Origin: Candidatus Sulfuricurvum sp. RIFRC-1
Lineage (GTDB): Bacteria > Campylobacterota > Campylobacteria > Campylobacterales > Sulfurimonadaceae
Direction: 5' to 3'
Length of the DNA: 64,000 nucleotides
Assembly: GCF_000310245.1 (NCBI RefSeq)
Contig: NC_020505.1
Coordinates: forward strand, 2,142,001-2,206,000
The notes under the pieces are model-generated. The model did not search any database. It saw only the letters and a program-made list of their open reading frames with translations, and was not told where the DNA came from. The translations under genes were made by a program, and so were the position numbers. Shown one piece after another: positions 45,883 to 53,605 of the stretch. The stretch's first letter is position 1, and every line of letters begins with the position of its first letter.

Positions 45883-47754
45883 TTACTTTTTCCCGGCCAT
45901 TTTGATATAAATATGGAGAATATCAAGTGCGGCGGGAGTCATCCCGCTAATTTGGGATGCCGCCTGTAAGGTCGGCGGATTAAATTTATTGAGTTTGTCA
46001 ACGATCTCATTGGAGAGTCCCGAAACCGATTTAAAATCAAAGTTCTCAGGAATAGCGATATGAAGCATCTTCGACATTCGCTCGATGTCGTCACTTTGTT
46101 TTTCAACGTAACGGGCGTATTTCGCTTCGATCAAAATCTGTTCTTGGATATAAGGATCTAAATCTGCAAAACTCGGTATCAGTTTGACCAATTTATCCAG
46201 CTCAAAACTCTTGCGAGAGACAAGCTGGGTAGCGGTGAGTTTGTCGGTGATGTGTTCCTCGTCAATAGAGGCCAAAAATGCCAAAAACTCTTTGTTCGGA
46301 GTATAGATCGTCTCTTCGAGAAGACGTAATCCTTCGGCGATTTGAGTCCGTTTCGTCTCGATCCGCGCCATCTGCGCGTCATCGATCAACCCCAAAGCAT
46401 GACCGTATCTGCCCAAACGCAGATCCGCTGTCTCTTCGCGAAGCAAGAGTCGGTATTCGGCGCGGGAGGTGAACATACGGTACGGCTCTTTCGTCCCTTT
46501 GGTCACCAAATCATCGATCAATACCCCGATATAGGCTTCATCACGGCGTAAAATCAGAGGCTCTTTCCCCTGTAGTGATAATGAGGCATTGATCCCCGCC
46601 ATCATCCCCTGAGCTGCCGCTTCTTCGTACCCGGTAGTTCCGTTAAGCTGTCCGGCGCAATAGAGATTTTTAACTTTTTTCGTCTCCAGCGTATGTTTCA
46701 GCTCGGTCGGATCGACGTAATCGTACTCAATCGCGTAGCCGTAACGGACGATTTTTGCCTTCTCCATACCATGAACGGAGTGAATCATAGCGCGCTGAAC
46801 ATCGGGCGGGAGAGAGGTGGACATTCCGTTGATGTAGCACTCGGTATTTTCCGCACTTTGAGGTTCAATGAAAAGATGGTGACGCTCTTTGTCACGGAAA
46901 CGGTTGATCTTATCTTCGATACTCGGGCAGTAGCGTGGCCCTACCCCCTCAATCTGTCCCGTAAAGAGCGGTGCGCGGTGAAAATTCCCCTCTATGAGAC
47001 TATGGGTATCTTCGTTGGTATAGGCGATGTAACACGGGAGCTGTTTTTTCGTCCGAGCGAATTCGTCACGGTCGGTGCGAAAACTGAACGGATTGGGAAG
47101 TTCATCGCCGTCTTGAATCTCCATCACCGAAAAATCGATCGAGGAGCTGTCAACGCGAGGACACGTCCCCGTCTTTAAACGTCCGACATTCAGTCCCGCC
47201 GCGCGGAGCGAATCGGTAAGTCCTTTGGCCGGAAATTCTCCAAAACGTCCTGATTCTTGGGTAATCTCACCGATATGGACGACGCCGTTGAGAAAGGTTC
47301 CCGTCGTCAAAATCACCTTCTTGGCTCGATACTCATTCAGCAAATGGGTACGGACACCGACCACGGCACCTTCTTCGATAAGGAGGGCATTAACCGTCTC
47401 TTGAATTAACGACATATTGGGGGTAGTGAGGATTTTGTTACGGGCGATAACGCGGTAGCGATCCATATCGATCTGCGCACGGCTTCCGCGAACGGCAGGC
47501 CCTTTGGTGATATTGAGGATACGAAACTGGATTCCCGCTTCATCGGTCAGCAGTCCCATCTCTCCGCCAAGCGCATCAAGTTCGCGAACCAGATGCCCCT
47601 TTGCCAATCCGCCGATGGCTGGGTTACAGCTCGTCGCCCCCACCTGCTCCGCTAAAATAGAGACCATCAGGGTATTTTGACCCATCCGTGCCGAGGCGAG
47701 TGCGGCTTCGATTCCGGCGTGTCCTCCGCCAACGACGATAACGTCATAATTCAT
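45883..47754 (-). CDS. mnmG: tRNA uridine 5-carboxymethylaminomethyl modification enzyme MnmG
   Basis: A 623-residue FAD protein that with MnmE modifies U34 of certain tRNAs. The FAD motif is [19 protein letters not shown] (about 7-25), and [22 protein letters not shown] near residue 43 is a family signature, as is [19 protein letters not shown]. Length is usual. The MnmD-like gene at 49797 acts in the same modification pathway in E. coli (as part of MnmC). Confidence 0.97.
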   Translation of the reverse strand: MNYDVIVVGGGHAGIEAALASARMGQNTLMVSILAEQVGATSCNPAIGGLAKGHLVRELDALGGEMGLLTDEAGIQFRILNITKGPAVRGSRAQIDMDRYRVIARNKILTTPNMSLIQETVNALLIEEGAVVGVRTHLLNEYRAKKVILTTGTFLNGVVHIGEITQESGRFGEFPAKGLTDSLRAAGLNVGRLKTGTCPRVDSSSIDFSVMEIQDGDELPNPFSFRTDRDEFARTKKQLPCYIAYTNEDTHSLIEGNFHRAPLFTGQIEGVGPRYCPSIEDKINRFRDKERHHLFIEPQSAENTECYINGMSTSLPPDVQRAMIHSVHGMEKAKIVRYGYAIEYDYVDPTELKHTLETKKVKNLYCAGQLNGTTGYEEAAAQGMMAGINASLSLQGKEPLILRRDEAYIGVLIDDLVTKGTKEPYRMFTSRAEYRLLLREETADLRLGRYGHALGLIDDAQMARIETKRTQIAEGLRLLEETIYTPNKEFLAFLASIDEEHITDKLTATQLVSRKSFELDKLVKLIPSFADLDPYIQEQILIEAKYARYVEKQSDDIERMSKMLHIAIPENFDFKSVSGLSNEIVDKLNKFNPPTLQAASQISGMTPAALDILHIYIKMAGKK

Positions 47755-47873
47755 TATTACTTCTTTTTACGTAAATTATTAATGCAATTATAGCTTCCCT
47801 TGTTGAAACCTATAAAAAGAGAAAGGAAAAATAGCCTACAATTAAGAAAATATTTTGATGACGGGTGACAAAA

Positions 47874-48071
47874 ATGGATAGCTTAAACACCAAAACATTG
47901 GAAGAGCTTCTTAAAAACTACAATCCTGAGCCTCTCGAATACGATCCAGAGATCGACGGAGGAGACGAATACCTCATCCGCGATGAGCTTCTCAAAAAGA
48001 AAGAGGAACTCAAAGACGTTATAACCAAACTTAAAGAAAAACAGCGCGAGGACAAAAAAGTGCGCCGTTAA
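47874..48071 (+). CDS. Small charged protein, unknown function
   Basis: A 65-residue protein from ATG 47874; GGTGA lies 5-6 bases before it, which favours it over the GTG at 47865. It is acidic in the middle (YDPEIDGGDEYLI) and basic at the C-terminus (KLKEKQREDKKVRR), and the last half is likely one helix. No family is recognised. It lies 43 bases before the Sel1-repeat gene, and mnmG is divergent. Confidence 0.6.
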   Translation: MDSLNTKTLEELLKNYNPEPLEYDPEIDGGDEYLIRDELLKKKEELKDVITKLKEKQREDKKVRR

Positions 48072-48082
48072 GTGCGCTTTGT

Positions 48083-48088
48083 TATAAT
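48083..48088 (+). promoter_or_regulatory. Likely -10 element for the Sel1-repeat gene
   Basis: TATAAT in the 43-base gap before the Sel1-repeat gene, 26 bases ahead of its ATG. No -35 box is obvious. Confidence 0.45.
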
Positions 48089-48114
48089 CCTCCAAAAATT
48101 GACTAGGAATTTGT

Positions 48115-48798
48115 ATGCTCCAAAGTGCATTTGATGCTTTTAATACCGGACGTTATAATGAAGCGTTAGAACTTTTCGAGACATTAGCCCTTCAGAATAA
48201 CCCTACCGCTCTCTCTTCATTAGGCTACATGCACCAAAAAGGGTTAGGGGTTGAGTGTTCACTGGAGCGATCTTTTCATCTCTATGCTCAAGCGGCAGAG
48301 CTAAATGAACCCGCTGCAATTTATAACCTTGCCCTGATGTATGCCGATGGCGTTGTGGTCGCTCATGATCAATTTAAAGCCTTTGAATTACTTCTCCGTG
48401 CAGCCGTGCTGGAATTTCCGCAGGCTCAATATGAAACGGCCCTCTCGCTGGAGCGCGGGCTTGGATGTGCCCAAAATTTCTCCGAAGCGGCTTTTTGGTA
48501 CGAAGAAGCGGCGAAACGGGGCAATGCACATGCCTTTAATAATCTTGGAGTCCTCTACAAAGAGGGGCATGGTGTACTACAAGACTACCCTAGAGCCTTT
48601 ATCTGTTTTTCCCGCGCCGCAACTATGAATCTCGCCGAAGGACAGTATAATTTGGGATTGATGTATGATCAGGGCTTCGGATGCGAAGCCGATCACGACA
48701 CGGCACTGGAGTGGTGCCGCAAAGCCGCCTACAACGGTCATGAAAAAGCGAAAAGTATTATCCGTTCTTTGCAAGAAGAAGGTAAAATAGTATTTTAA
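48115..48798 (+). CDS. Sel1-like repeat protein
   Basis: A 227-residue protein with five or six Sel1-like (TPR-related) repeats of about 36 residues, each with an A..LG.MY..G.GV-type core: LGYMHQKGLGVECSLERSF, LALMYADGVVVAHDQFKAF, LSLERGLGCAQNFSEAAFW, LGVLYKEGHGVLQDYPRAF and LGLMYDQGFGCEADHDTAL. No signal peptide is seen. Such proteins usually scaffold other proteins. It is 12 bases before ribE. Confidence 0.85.
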   Translation: MLQSAFDAFNTGRYNEALELFETLALQNNPTALSSLGYMHQKGLGVECSLERSFHLYAQAAELNEPAAIYNLALMYADGVVVAHDQFKAFELLLRAAVLEFPQAQYETALSLERGLGCAQNFSEAAFWYEEAAKRGNAHAFNNLGVLYKEGHGVLQDYPRAFICFSRAATMNLAEGQYNLGLMYDQGFGCEADHDTALEWCRKAAYNGHEKAKSIIRSLQEEGKIVF

Positions 48799-48810
48799 CA
48801 AAGGGGTTGT

Positions 48811-49425
48811 ATGTTTACAGGTTTAATTCGAGAAATGGCACAGGTAAAAAGCTTCGGCGGAAATCGCCTCTCACTTAAAGCTGTACACAAACCTAAACTC
48901 GGCGATTCGATCGCTATTAACGGCACCTGCCTCTCCGTCGTCAGTATCGAATCGGATGGATTCTGCGTCGAACTCTCTCCCGAAACCCTCAAACACATTG
49001 CTACCGAAAAACTGAACGGTTCCGTACACATCGAACCCGCCATGATGATGGGGGATCGATTCGAAGGGCACATCGTCCAAGGGCATATCGATACGATCGG
49101 AACCATCCGATCCATCACCGACAACGGCAACAGCTACGATGTCATCGTCGATGTCGACGCTGAATTTATCCCTCTCATCCCCCCAAAAGGCTCCATAACG
49201 ATTGATGGAATCAGTCTCACCGTCAACGAGATTATGACAAACGCGTTTCGTCTCACTATCATCCCGATCACGATGCGCGAAACTCTTTTCGGCACTTACA
49301 AAAAAGGGACACGGGTCAATATCGAAACCGACGTATTCGCCCGCTATATACGCCATATCCTTACCGCATCCAAAGCACAAGGGATGAGCTGGAATGATAT
49401 TGAACACATCCAGTCACTTTATTGA
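48811..49425 (+). CDS. ribE: Riboflavin synthase alpha chain
   Basis: A 204-residue enzyme that dismutates two lumazine molecules into riboflavin. The two lumazine-binding repeats are visible: MFTGLIREMAQV with GDSIAINGTCLSV in the first, and GHIVQGHIDTIGTI with GSITIDGISLTVNE in the second. An AAAGGGG site precedes the ATG. It is followed by structured repeat family 2, copy 2. Confidence 0.95.
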   Translation: MFTGLIREMAQVKSFGGNRLSLKAVHKPKLGDSIAINGTCLSVVSIESDGFCVELSPETLKHIATEKLNGSVHIEPAMMMGDRFEGHIVQGHIDTIGTIRSITDNGNSYDVIVDVDAEFIPLIPPKGSITIDGISLTVNEIMTNAFRLTIIPITMRETLFGTYKKGTRVNIETDVFARYIRHILTASKAQGMSWNDIEHIQSLY

Positions 49426-49429
49426 GAAT

Positions 49430-49500
49430 GCCAAAGGAATAAAATCCCTTTGGCTACCCTTGCCGTTATGGCATTAAAGCTTGCCTCTTTCGAGGCAGAA
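49430..49500. repeat. Structured intergenic repeat, family 2, copy 2
   Basis: Three hairpins follow the ribE stop: GCCAAAGG/CCTTTGGC (49430-49454), TGCC/GGCA (49461-49473) and TGCCTC/GAGGCA (49482-49497). Its end AGAAGGAG supplies the ribosome site of the next gene. Compared with 13059-13129 the stems differ by paired changes. Its orientation relative to the upstream gene is opposite to copy 1. Confidence 0.7.
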
Positions 49501-49510
49501 GGAGAAGTAT

Positions 49511-49822
49511 TTGAAAACCATTGAACTCATAATGATACTTGCTTTTGCCAGTGGACTTGTCCTGACCCTCTATAAAGTGTATCTCTTTCTCCCGCAAAAG
49601 CCTCTCGCCGATGATGATACGACACCTGAATCGGTAGAATTGCTGGAGCGGATTATGGTGGAGTGTAACAATGCCCACTCCCATCTAGATGAAGAGTCTC
49701 TGTTTCAAATGATGACCGAGCATCACGATTTTGATCCGAAACATTTTTGGCGCTTCAATGAAAACCGCCTGCGCCATCTTATCGAGCACTATCGAATCAA
49801 AGAGCCAAACTTTCGTCTCTAA
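49511..49822 (+). CDS. Small membrane-anchored protein, unknown function
   Basis: A 103-residue protein if the TTG at 49511 is the start; AAGGAG lies 6 bases before it. An ATG at 49481 lies inside the repeat and is unlikely. One N-terminal membrane span (about 5-25, LIMILAFASGLVLTLYKVYLF) is followed by a soluble acidic and His-rich tail (HSHLDEESLF, TEHHDFDPKHF). The 3' end overlaps the convergent MnmD-like gene by 26 bases. Confidence 0.65.
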   Translation: MKTIELIMILAFASGLVLTLYKVYLFLPQKPLADDDTTPESVELLERIMVECNNAHSHLDEESLFQMMTEHHDFDPKHFWRFNENRLRHLIEHYRIKEPNFRL

Positions 49823-50543
49823 AGCTTTTGGTATTCGGATTACACGCGATTTTATGTTCCATATCGACTTTCTCAAATCGCTCTAATTCACGACGTGATG
49901 CAATTGTCGCGTTGCGATACCCCTCACCCGAATTGAGATAAACCATAAACCCATTTTCATAGAGAGCCAGTCGAGTAGCAAGAGCGGTCGAATAGGTAGT
50001 GACCACGCCATCCTCTCCCATCAGCCGCGCGACATCGGCAAAATATTCCCGTGTCCAAAGTAGCGGATTGACCGAAGGGCTGAACGCATCCTGATAGCAG
50101 ACATCCCATTCCCCATCCAGTTCTCGCATTGCCACCCGCGCATCCATAATATCAACCGTGATCACGGTCCGTTCATCCTCGTAGCCGCCGAGTGTGGCAA
50201 TGTCGGTGATGATGTTACGATAGGGTTCGAAGATTTCGGGATAGGGGAAACCCTCTAGTGAAGCGACCAGATCGCCGTCAAGTTCGGGAGAGTAGATTTC
50301 GAGCGTCGTATCGGGGTAATAGGTGTCTCGATAATAGAGGCTGAGGAGGGTATTAAATCCCAGTCCGAAACAGATGTCGATGAGGCGGAGATGATCTTTC
50401 GCGCTGTGCAGTGCAAAAGCGGGTTCGATGTGTTTTTTGAGCGATTCGTTCAGAGCGCCGTCTTTAGTCGAGTGGTAATGTTCGTCATACTCGGGAGAAT
50501 ATGCCGTATAGCTTCCGTCTTCGCTTTGTACCCACCGGTTCAT
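49797..50543 (-). CDS. MnmD-like tRNA 5-aminomethyl-2-thiouridine methyltransferase
   Basis: A 248-residue SAM-dependent methyltransferase, equal to the MnmC1 domain of E. coli MnmC without the FAD oxidase half. The start ATG 50543 overlaps the upstream stop as ATGA. The SAM motif is IDICFGLGFNTLLSL (about 57-71), and WDVCYQDAFSPSVNPLLWT near residue 150 holds the DAFxP catalytic block. It works after MnmEG in wobble uridine modification; mnmG is 2 kb away. Confidence 0.88.
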   Translation of the reverse strand: MNRWVQSEDGSYTAYSPEYDEHYHSTKDGALNESLKKHIEPAFALHSAKDHLRLIDICFGLGFNTLLSLYYRDTYYPDTTLEIYSPELDGDLVASLEGFPYPEIFEPYRNIITDIATLGGYEDERTVITVDIMDARVAMRELDGEWDVCYQDAFSPSVNPLLWTREYFADVARLMGEDGVVTTYSTALATRLALYENGFMVYLNSGEGYRNATIASRRELERFEKVDMEHKIACNPNTKSFRDESLAL

Positions 50544-50986
50544 AATCCATTTCCCCACATATGCATTTTCTTCGCCACAATCACATCGTACCCTACTATC
50601 AAATCAGTGATTGTATTCGCCGCACGAAATTCCGATTTTTCCAAAAGAGCCTCCACCTCCAATGTCTCCATCATCCCACACTTTTGAATAACAATCACCT
50701 CTGCCGAGTTTTCGAGTGATCGGTAGACGAGCTGTAAGAGCTTTAGAGGAAGAGAATGCAAGTGCAAAACATCTTGGAGAATGATCGTCTCATAATCGCG
50801 GGTAGCAGAACGAATTGGGGAGTTAAAATCTTTAATCGTATCGACTTTACCGATAACGGCAGAGGAGTGTTTCATATGTTCCCCGGGATAGAGGGAGAGA
50901 TCGAGGGTTGCATTAAAAGGTTCTAAAAAAGTGCAAGCCTCATCGATCAGTGCATCGGAATGAGAGGTTGCGATCAGAATTTTCAT
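50540..50986 (-). CDS. Unknown protein, methyltransferase-like C-terminal half
   Basis: A 148-residue protein from ATG 50986; the next ATG up (51025) adds thirteen residues of poor quality, and neither start has a clear ribosome site. The stretch DYETIILQDVLHLHSLP and the following SLENSAEVIVIQK look like the later strands of a class I SAM methyltransferase, but no glycine-rich SAM loop is seen. It is coupled to the MnmD-like gene by ATGA. A repeat of family 1 lies directly upstream. Confidence 0.5.
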   Translation of the reverse strand: MKILIATSHSDALIDEACTFLEPFNATLDLSLYPGEHMKHSSAVIGKVDTIKDFNSPIRSATRDYETIILQDVLHLHSLPLKLLQLVYRSLENSAEVIVIQKCGMMETLEVEALLEKSEFRAANTITDLIVGYDVIVAKKMHMWGNGL

Positions 50987-51045
50987 CTGAGGCGAGGTCT
51001 GAAAAAGATCGCAAAAGGAGATCATAAATTCACTTTTAGTGGATT

Positions 51046-51131
51046 AAAGCACGCAAGCGTGCGTGAGCTTCCCGCTGAGGGAAACCCAGTGTTAACGTAG
51101 CCAATCGGGATGCATTCCGATGGCGTCAAAA
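51046..51131. repeat. Structured intergenic repeat, family 1, copy 2
   Basis: Three hairpins: GCACGC/GCGTGC (51049-51062), TTCCC/GGGAA with loop GCTGA (51069-51083), and CCAATCGG/CCGATGG (51101-51123). It ends exactly at the stop codon of the luxS-coupled gene. It shares a 17-base block with the copy at 31887 and the TAGCCAATCGGGG-type core with the copy at 55914. Confidence 0.72.
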
Positions 51132-51434
51132 TCACAATGAAAGGTCGTGCAACTCGCGGAAAAGATAGGCTTCGACGATGTCATCGATAGTGCGCTGAGT
51201 ATGAGCAACAAGAACCATCATCTGATTATCGATAAACTCCATAACGGGTTCATAGTTGTTGGTGACGATCACGGCGTCTAGCCATCCTTCGATCTCACTG
51301 CGGTCAGTAGTGAAGTTGATCTCTACAACTCGCCCCTCTTCTACCTCGACCGTTGCCCAGAACTTTGCCGATAAAATACCCGTAAGTTCAGATTCCTGAG
51401 TATCATCCCCATCCATCGGCAACAAAAGCAACAT
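51132..51434 (-). CDS. Unknown protein coupled to luxS (possible dinitrogenase-cofactor-like fold)
   Basis: A 100-residue soluble protein. The order [44 protein letters not shown] and TIDDIVEAYLFRELHDL resembles the ribonuclease-H-like NifX/NifB-C fold, but the match is by pattern only and the usual HFG is missing. Its ATG overlaps the luxS stop (TAATG), so translation is coupled. The coupling makes a link with AI-2 or the methyl cycle worth testing. Confidence 0.55.
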   Translation of the reverse strand: MLLLLPMDGDDTQESELTGILSAKFWATVEVEEGRVVEINFTTDRSEIEGWLDAVIVTNNYEPVMEFIDNQMMVLVAHTQRTIDDIVEAYLFRELHDLSL

Positions 51435-51940
51435 TATTTTTCCACCTTGGAAAGGTCAAGTTTCAATGCTTCGTTATCCATAATATCGATATCACGGCGG
51501 AGTACTTCGGTTGCAATCGCCTTTGCGTCCTCTAATGAGTGCATTGTATAGGTACCGCATTGGTAGATATTGAGTTCAGGGATATCGCTTTGTTTTTCCA
51601 CTGCGAGGATATCTTTCATCGACGCTTCCCACGCATCGGCAACGACCTCTTCACTCGGCGTCCCGATTACAGACATGTAAAATCCGGTGCGACATCCCAT
51701 CGGAGAGATATCAATGATCTCCGTTTGAGCGGAATTGAGATGATCGCGCATAAATCCCGCGAACAAATGCTCCAGAGTATGAATCCCCTCTTGAGACAAA
51801 ATGGCCTCATTCGGACGGCAAAAACGGAGATCGAAGACGGTGATATCATCCCCTTTGGGTGTTTTCATCCCTTTGGCACGGCGAACCGCAGGAGCGGGCA
51901 TAATGGTGTGGTCAACGGTAAAGCTATCAAGTAACGGCAT
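51434..51940 (-). CDS. luxS: S-ribosylhomocysteine lyase LuxS
   Basis: A 168-residue LuxS from ATG 51940 ([18 protein letters not shown]), with AAGGA 5 bases upstream; a longer reading to 51991 is not needed. The metal ligands H54 and H58 lie in HTLEH, and the catalytic Cys83 in MGCRTGF. It cleaves S-ribosylhomocysteine to homocysteine and DPD, the AI-2 precursor. It is divergent from a class II aldolase and near an AI-2 kinase gene. Confidence 0.97.
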   Translation of the reverse strand: MPLLDSFTVDHTIMPAPAVRRAKGMKTPKGDDITVFDLRFCRPNEAILSQEGIHTLEHLFAGFMRDHLNSAQTEIIDISPMGCRTGFYMSVIGTPSEEVVADAWEASMKDILAVEKQSDIPELNIYQCGTYTMHSLEDAKAIATEVLRRDIDIMDNEALKLDLSKVEK

Positions 51941-52002
51941 GATAATCCTTGAAAATTTATCTTTAATGGTGGCAATAGTAACATATTTCATCCTTGCATC
52001 GC

Positions 52003-52008
52003 TATAAT
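52003..52008 (+). promoter_or_regulatory. Likely -10 element for the aldolase gene
   Basis: TATAAT in the 96-base luxS-aldolase divergent gap, 29 bases before the aldolase ATG. On the opposite strand TACTAT around 51973 may serve luxS. No dyad operator stands out here. Confidence 0.5.
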
Positions 52009-52036
52009 TTGCCCACTAATAAAAGGAACTCAAATT

Positions 52037-53209
52037 ATGACAAGCCTCTTTGACGATACCATTGCCGAGCAATACCAAAATGATCCTTTGGCAATGCGTG
52101 TCTACACCTCGCAACTCTTGGGTCAAAACAAAGAGCTGGTCCTCCACGGCGGTGGCAACACCTCAGTGAAGATTGATAATACCCTCTACGTCAAAGGGAG
52201 CGGCTGGAACCTCGATACGATCGAAAAAGGGGGATTCTCCCCCGTTGATTTGAGTGTACTGCTCGAAATGGCTACTCGTGAAAGCTTGAGCGACACCCAA
52301 ATGGTTGCGGAGCAACGTGCCGCGATGCAGGATCAAAGCTTCCCGAACCCCTCCATCGAAGCGATCCTTCACGCTATCATCCCCTATGAGTTCGTCGATC
52401 ACACTCATGCCGATGCCGTCGTCACCCTCACCAATACCCCCAATGGAAAAGCATTGGTTGAAAAGCTCTACGGGGAGAATATGCTCATCATCGATTACGT
52501 GATGCCCGGCTTTGAACTGGCAAAACATATCTATGAGATAACCAAAAACATTGATTGGAACAGCATAACAGGGATGATTTTAATGCATCACGGCGTCTTT
52601 ACCTTTGACAATGATGCCAAACGCGCTTATGAGAAGATGATCGACATCGTCACCGTTGCCGAAACGTATCTAACCGAACACGTCACATTGGCATGCGGAG
52701 ATTGCGAGGGGAAAAGCGACCCGTCTCTTCCAAAAGCTGTCGCATTGGAAGTCGAAAAACTTCGGGGGGCTGCGGTATTCCCTCTGATTATCGATTCGCC
52801 CCGTGCGCAACTCTTTAGCATTCTCCCCAATCTCGAAGCTCTGGTAAAAAGGGGTGGACTAACCCCTGAACACGTTATCCGCATCAAACCCTTCCCCGCT
52901 ATTATCGACCATGATATAGCCGCAGGAATTGCCAAATTTACCCATGAGTACCAAAGCTACTTCGACACCTACGCTTCACCGAAACATATCTGCCTCGATC
53001 TCGCCCCCCGCTATGCCGTGGTTAAAGGAGTCGGTATCGTGGTACTCGGCAAAGATGAAAAAGAGTCCCGTATCATCGGTGAAATCGTTAAACACACCAT
53101 CACCGCTATCCTCTCCGCCGAACAGCTCGGTGGATGGGGTTCACTTACTCTGGCTCAGATGTTCGAGATGGAATACTGGGAATTAGAGCAGGCAAAATTG
53201 AAAAAATAA
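52037..53209 (+). CDS. Class II aldolase/adducin family protein (free-standing)
   Basis: A 390-residue zinc aldolase-fold protein. Marks are LHGGGNTSVK (about 36-45), LYVKGSGWNL, the metal-binding VDHTHADAVV (about 115-125) and LMHHGVFTF. It aligns with the N-terminal half of the bifunctional rhamnulose-phosphate aldolase/dehydrogenase proteins and ends at EYWELEQAKLKK, where those continue into an SDR domain that is absent here. The neighbours luxS, an LsrG-like gene and lsrK suggest it may cleave a phosphorylated AI-2 derivative; that is inference. AAGGA precedes the ATG. Confidence 0.85.
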   Translation: MTSLFDDTIAEQYQNDPLAMRVYTSQLLGQNKELVLHGGGNTSVKIDNTLYVKGSGWNLDTIEKGGFSPVDLSVLLEMATRESLSDTQMVAEQRAAMQDQSFPNPSIEAILHAIIPYEFVDHTHADAVVTLTNTPNGKALVEKLYGENMLIIDYVMPGFELAKHIYEITKNIDWNSITGMILMHHGVFTFDNDAKRAYEKMIDIVTVAETYLTEHVTLACGDCEGKSDPSLPKAVALEVEKLRGAAVFPLIIDSPRAQLFSILPNLEALVKRGGLTPEHVIRIKPFPAIIDHDIAAGIAKFTHEYQSYFDTYASPKHICLDLAPRYAVVKGVGIVVLGKDEKESRIIGEIVKHTITAILSAEQLGGWGSLTLAQMFEMEYWELEQAKLKK

Positions 53210-53212
53210 TTA

Positions 53213-53273
53213 CCGTTCGTGGTGAGCTTGTCGAACCATGAACTTACCCTTCGACAAGCTCAGGGCGAACGGG
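53213..53273. repeat. REP-like long hairpin
   Basis: A long imperfect hairpin: CCGTTCG, TGAGCTTGTCGAA, then the reverse arm CTTCGACAAGCTCA, CGAACGG. It begins 3 bases after the aldolase stop. The CTTCGACAAGCTCAGGGCGAACGG-type motif is, from memory, a repeat scattered in many unrelated bacterial genomes. No other copy is in the window. Confidence 0.75.
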
Positions 53274-53299
53274 ACTAAAATCAAACTACAAGGAAAACC

Positions 53300-53605
53300 A
53301 TGAAAATTACCAAAAAAGTGACCTTTATTGCCAAAGAGGAACATATCACAACAGTTAAAAAATTGTTGGAGGATATGGTGGCTCCCTCACTGAAAGAGCC
53401 GGGATGCCTCTTTTATTACATCTTCCAGTCACAGAATAATCCGCGCAAGTTTTTCGCCGTCGAGTCGTGGGCAGATGAAGAGTCGTTAGAGGGGCATAAG
53501 CACACAGAGCATTATGCGTACTATAAATCGCACTATGAGCCGTTTGTGGACGATAAATACACGGAAGAGTTAGACCTTCTCGACGAAAAATCGTATCCGT
53601 TCTAA
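53300..53605 (+). CDS. Antibiotic-biosynthesis-monooxygenase-fold protein, LsrG-like
   Basis: A 101-residue ABM-fold protein. Marks are KKLLEDMVAPSLKEPGCLFY and VESWADEESLEGHKHTEHYAYY, a typical ABM pattern. E. coli LsrG, which processes phospho-AI-2, has the same fold and length, but so do YgiN-type quinol monooxygenases. Its place between an aldolase and lsrK favours the LsrG reading. CAAGGA precedes the ATG. The 3' end overlaps lsrK tail-to-tail by 4 bases. Confidence 0.75.
   Translation: MKITKKVTFIAKEEHITTVKKLLEDMVAPSLKEPGCLFYYIFQSQNNPRKFFAVESWADEESLEGHKHTEHYAYYKSHYEPFVDDKYTEELDLLDEKSYPF

Noticed and set aside
48871-49407. A 178-codon open frame opposite ribE
   Set aside because: It is rich in Asp and Phe as expected of an antisense reading of the riboflavin synthase gene; no start signal.
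51046-51131. Family 1 repeat as a CRISPR fragment or a mobile element with a transposase
   Set aside because: Copies are single, far apart, without spacers or any nearby transposase frame.
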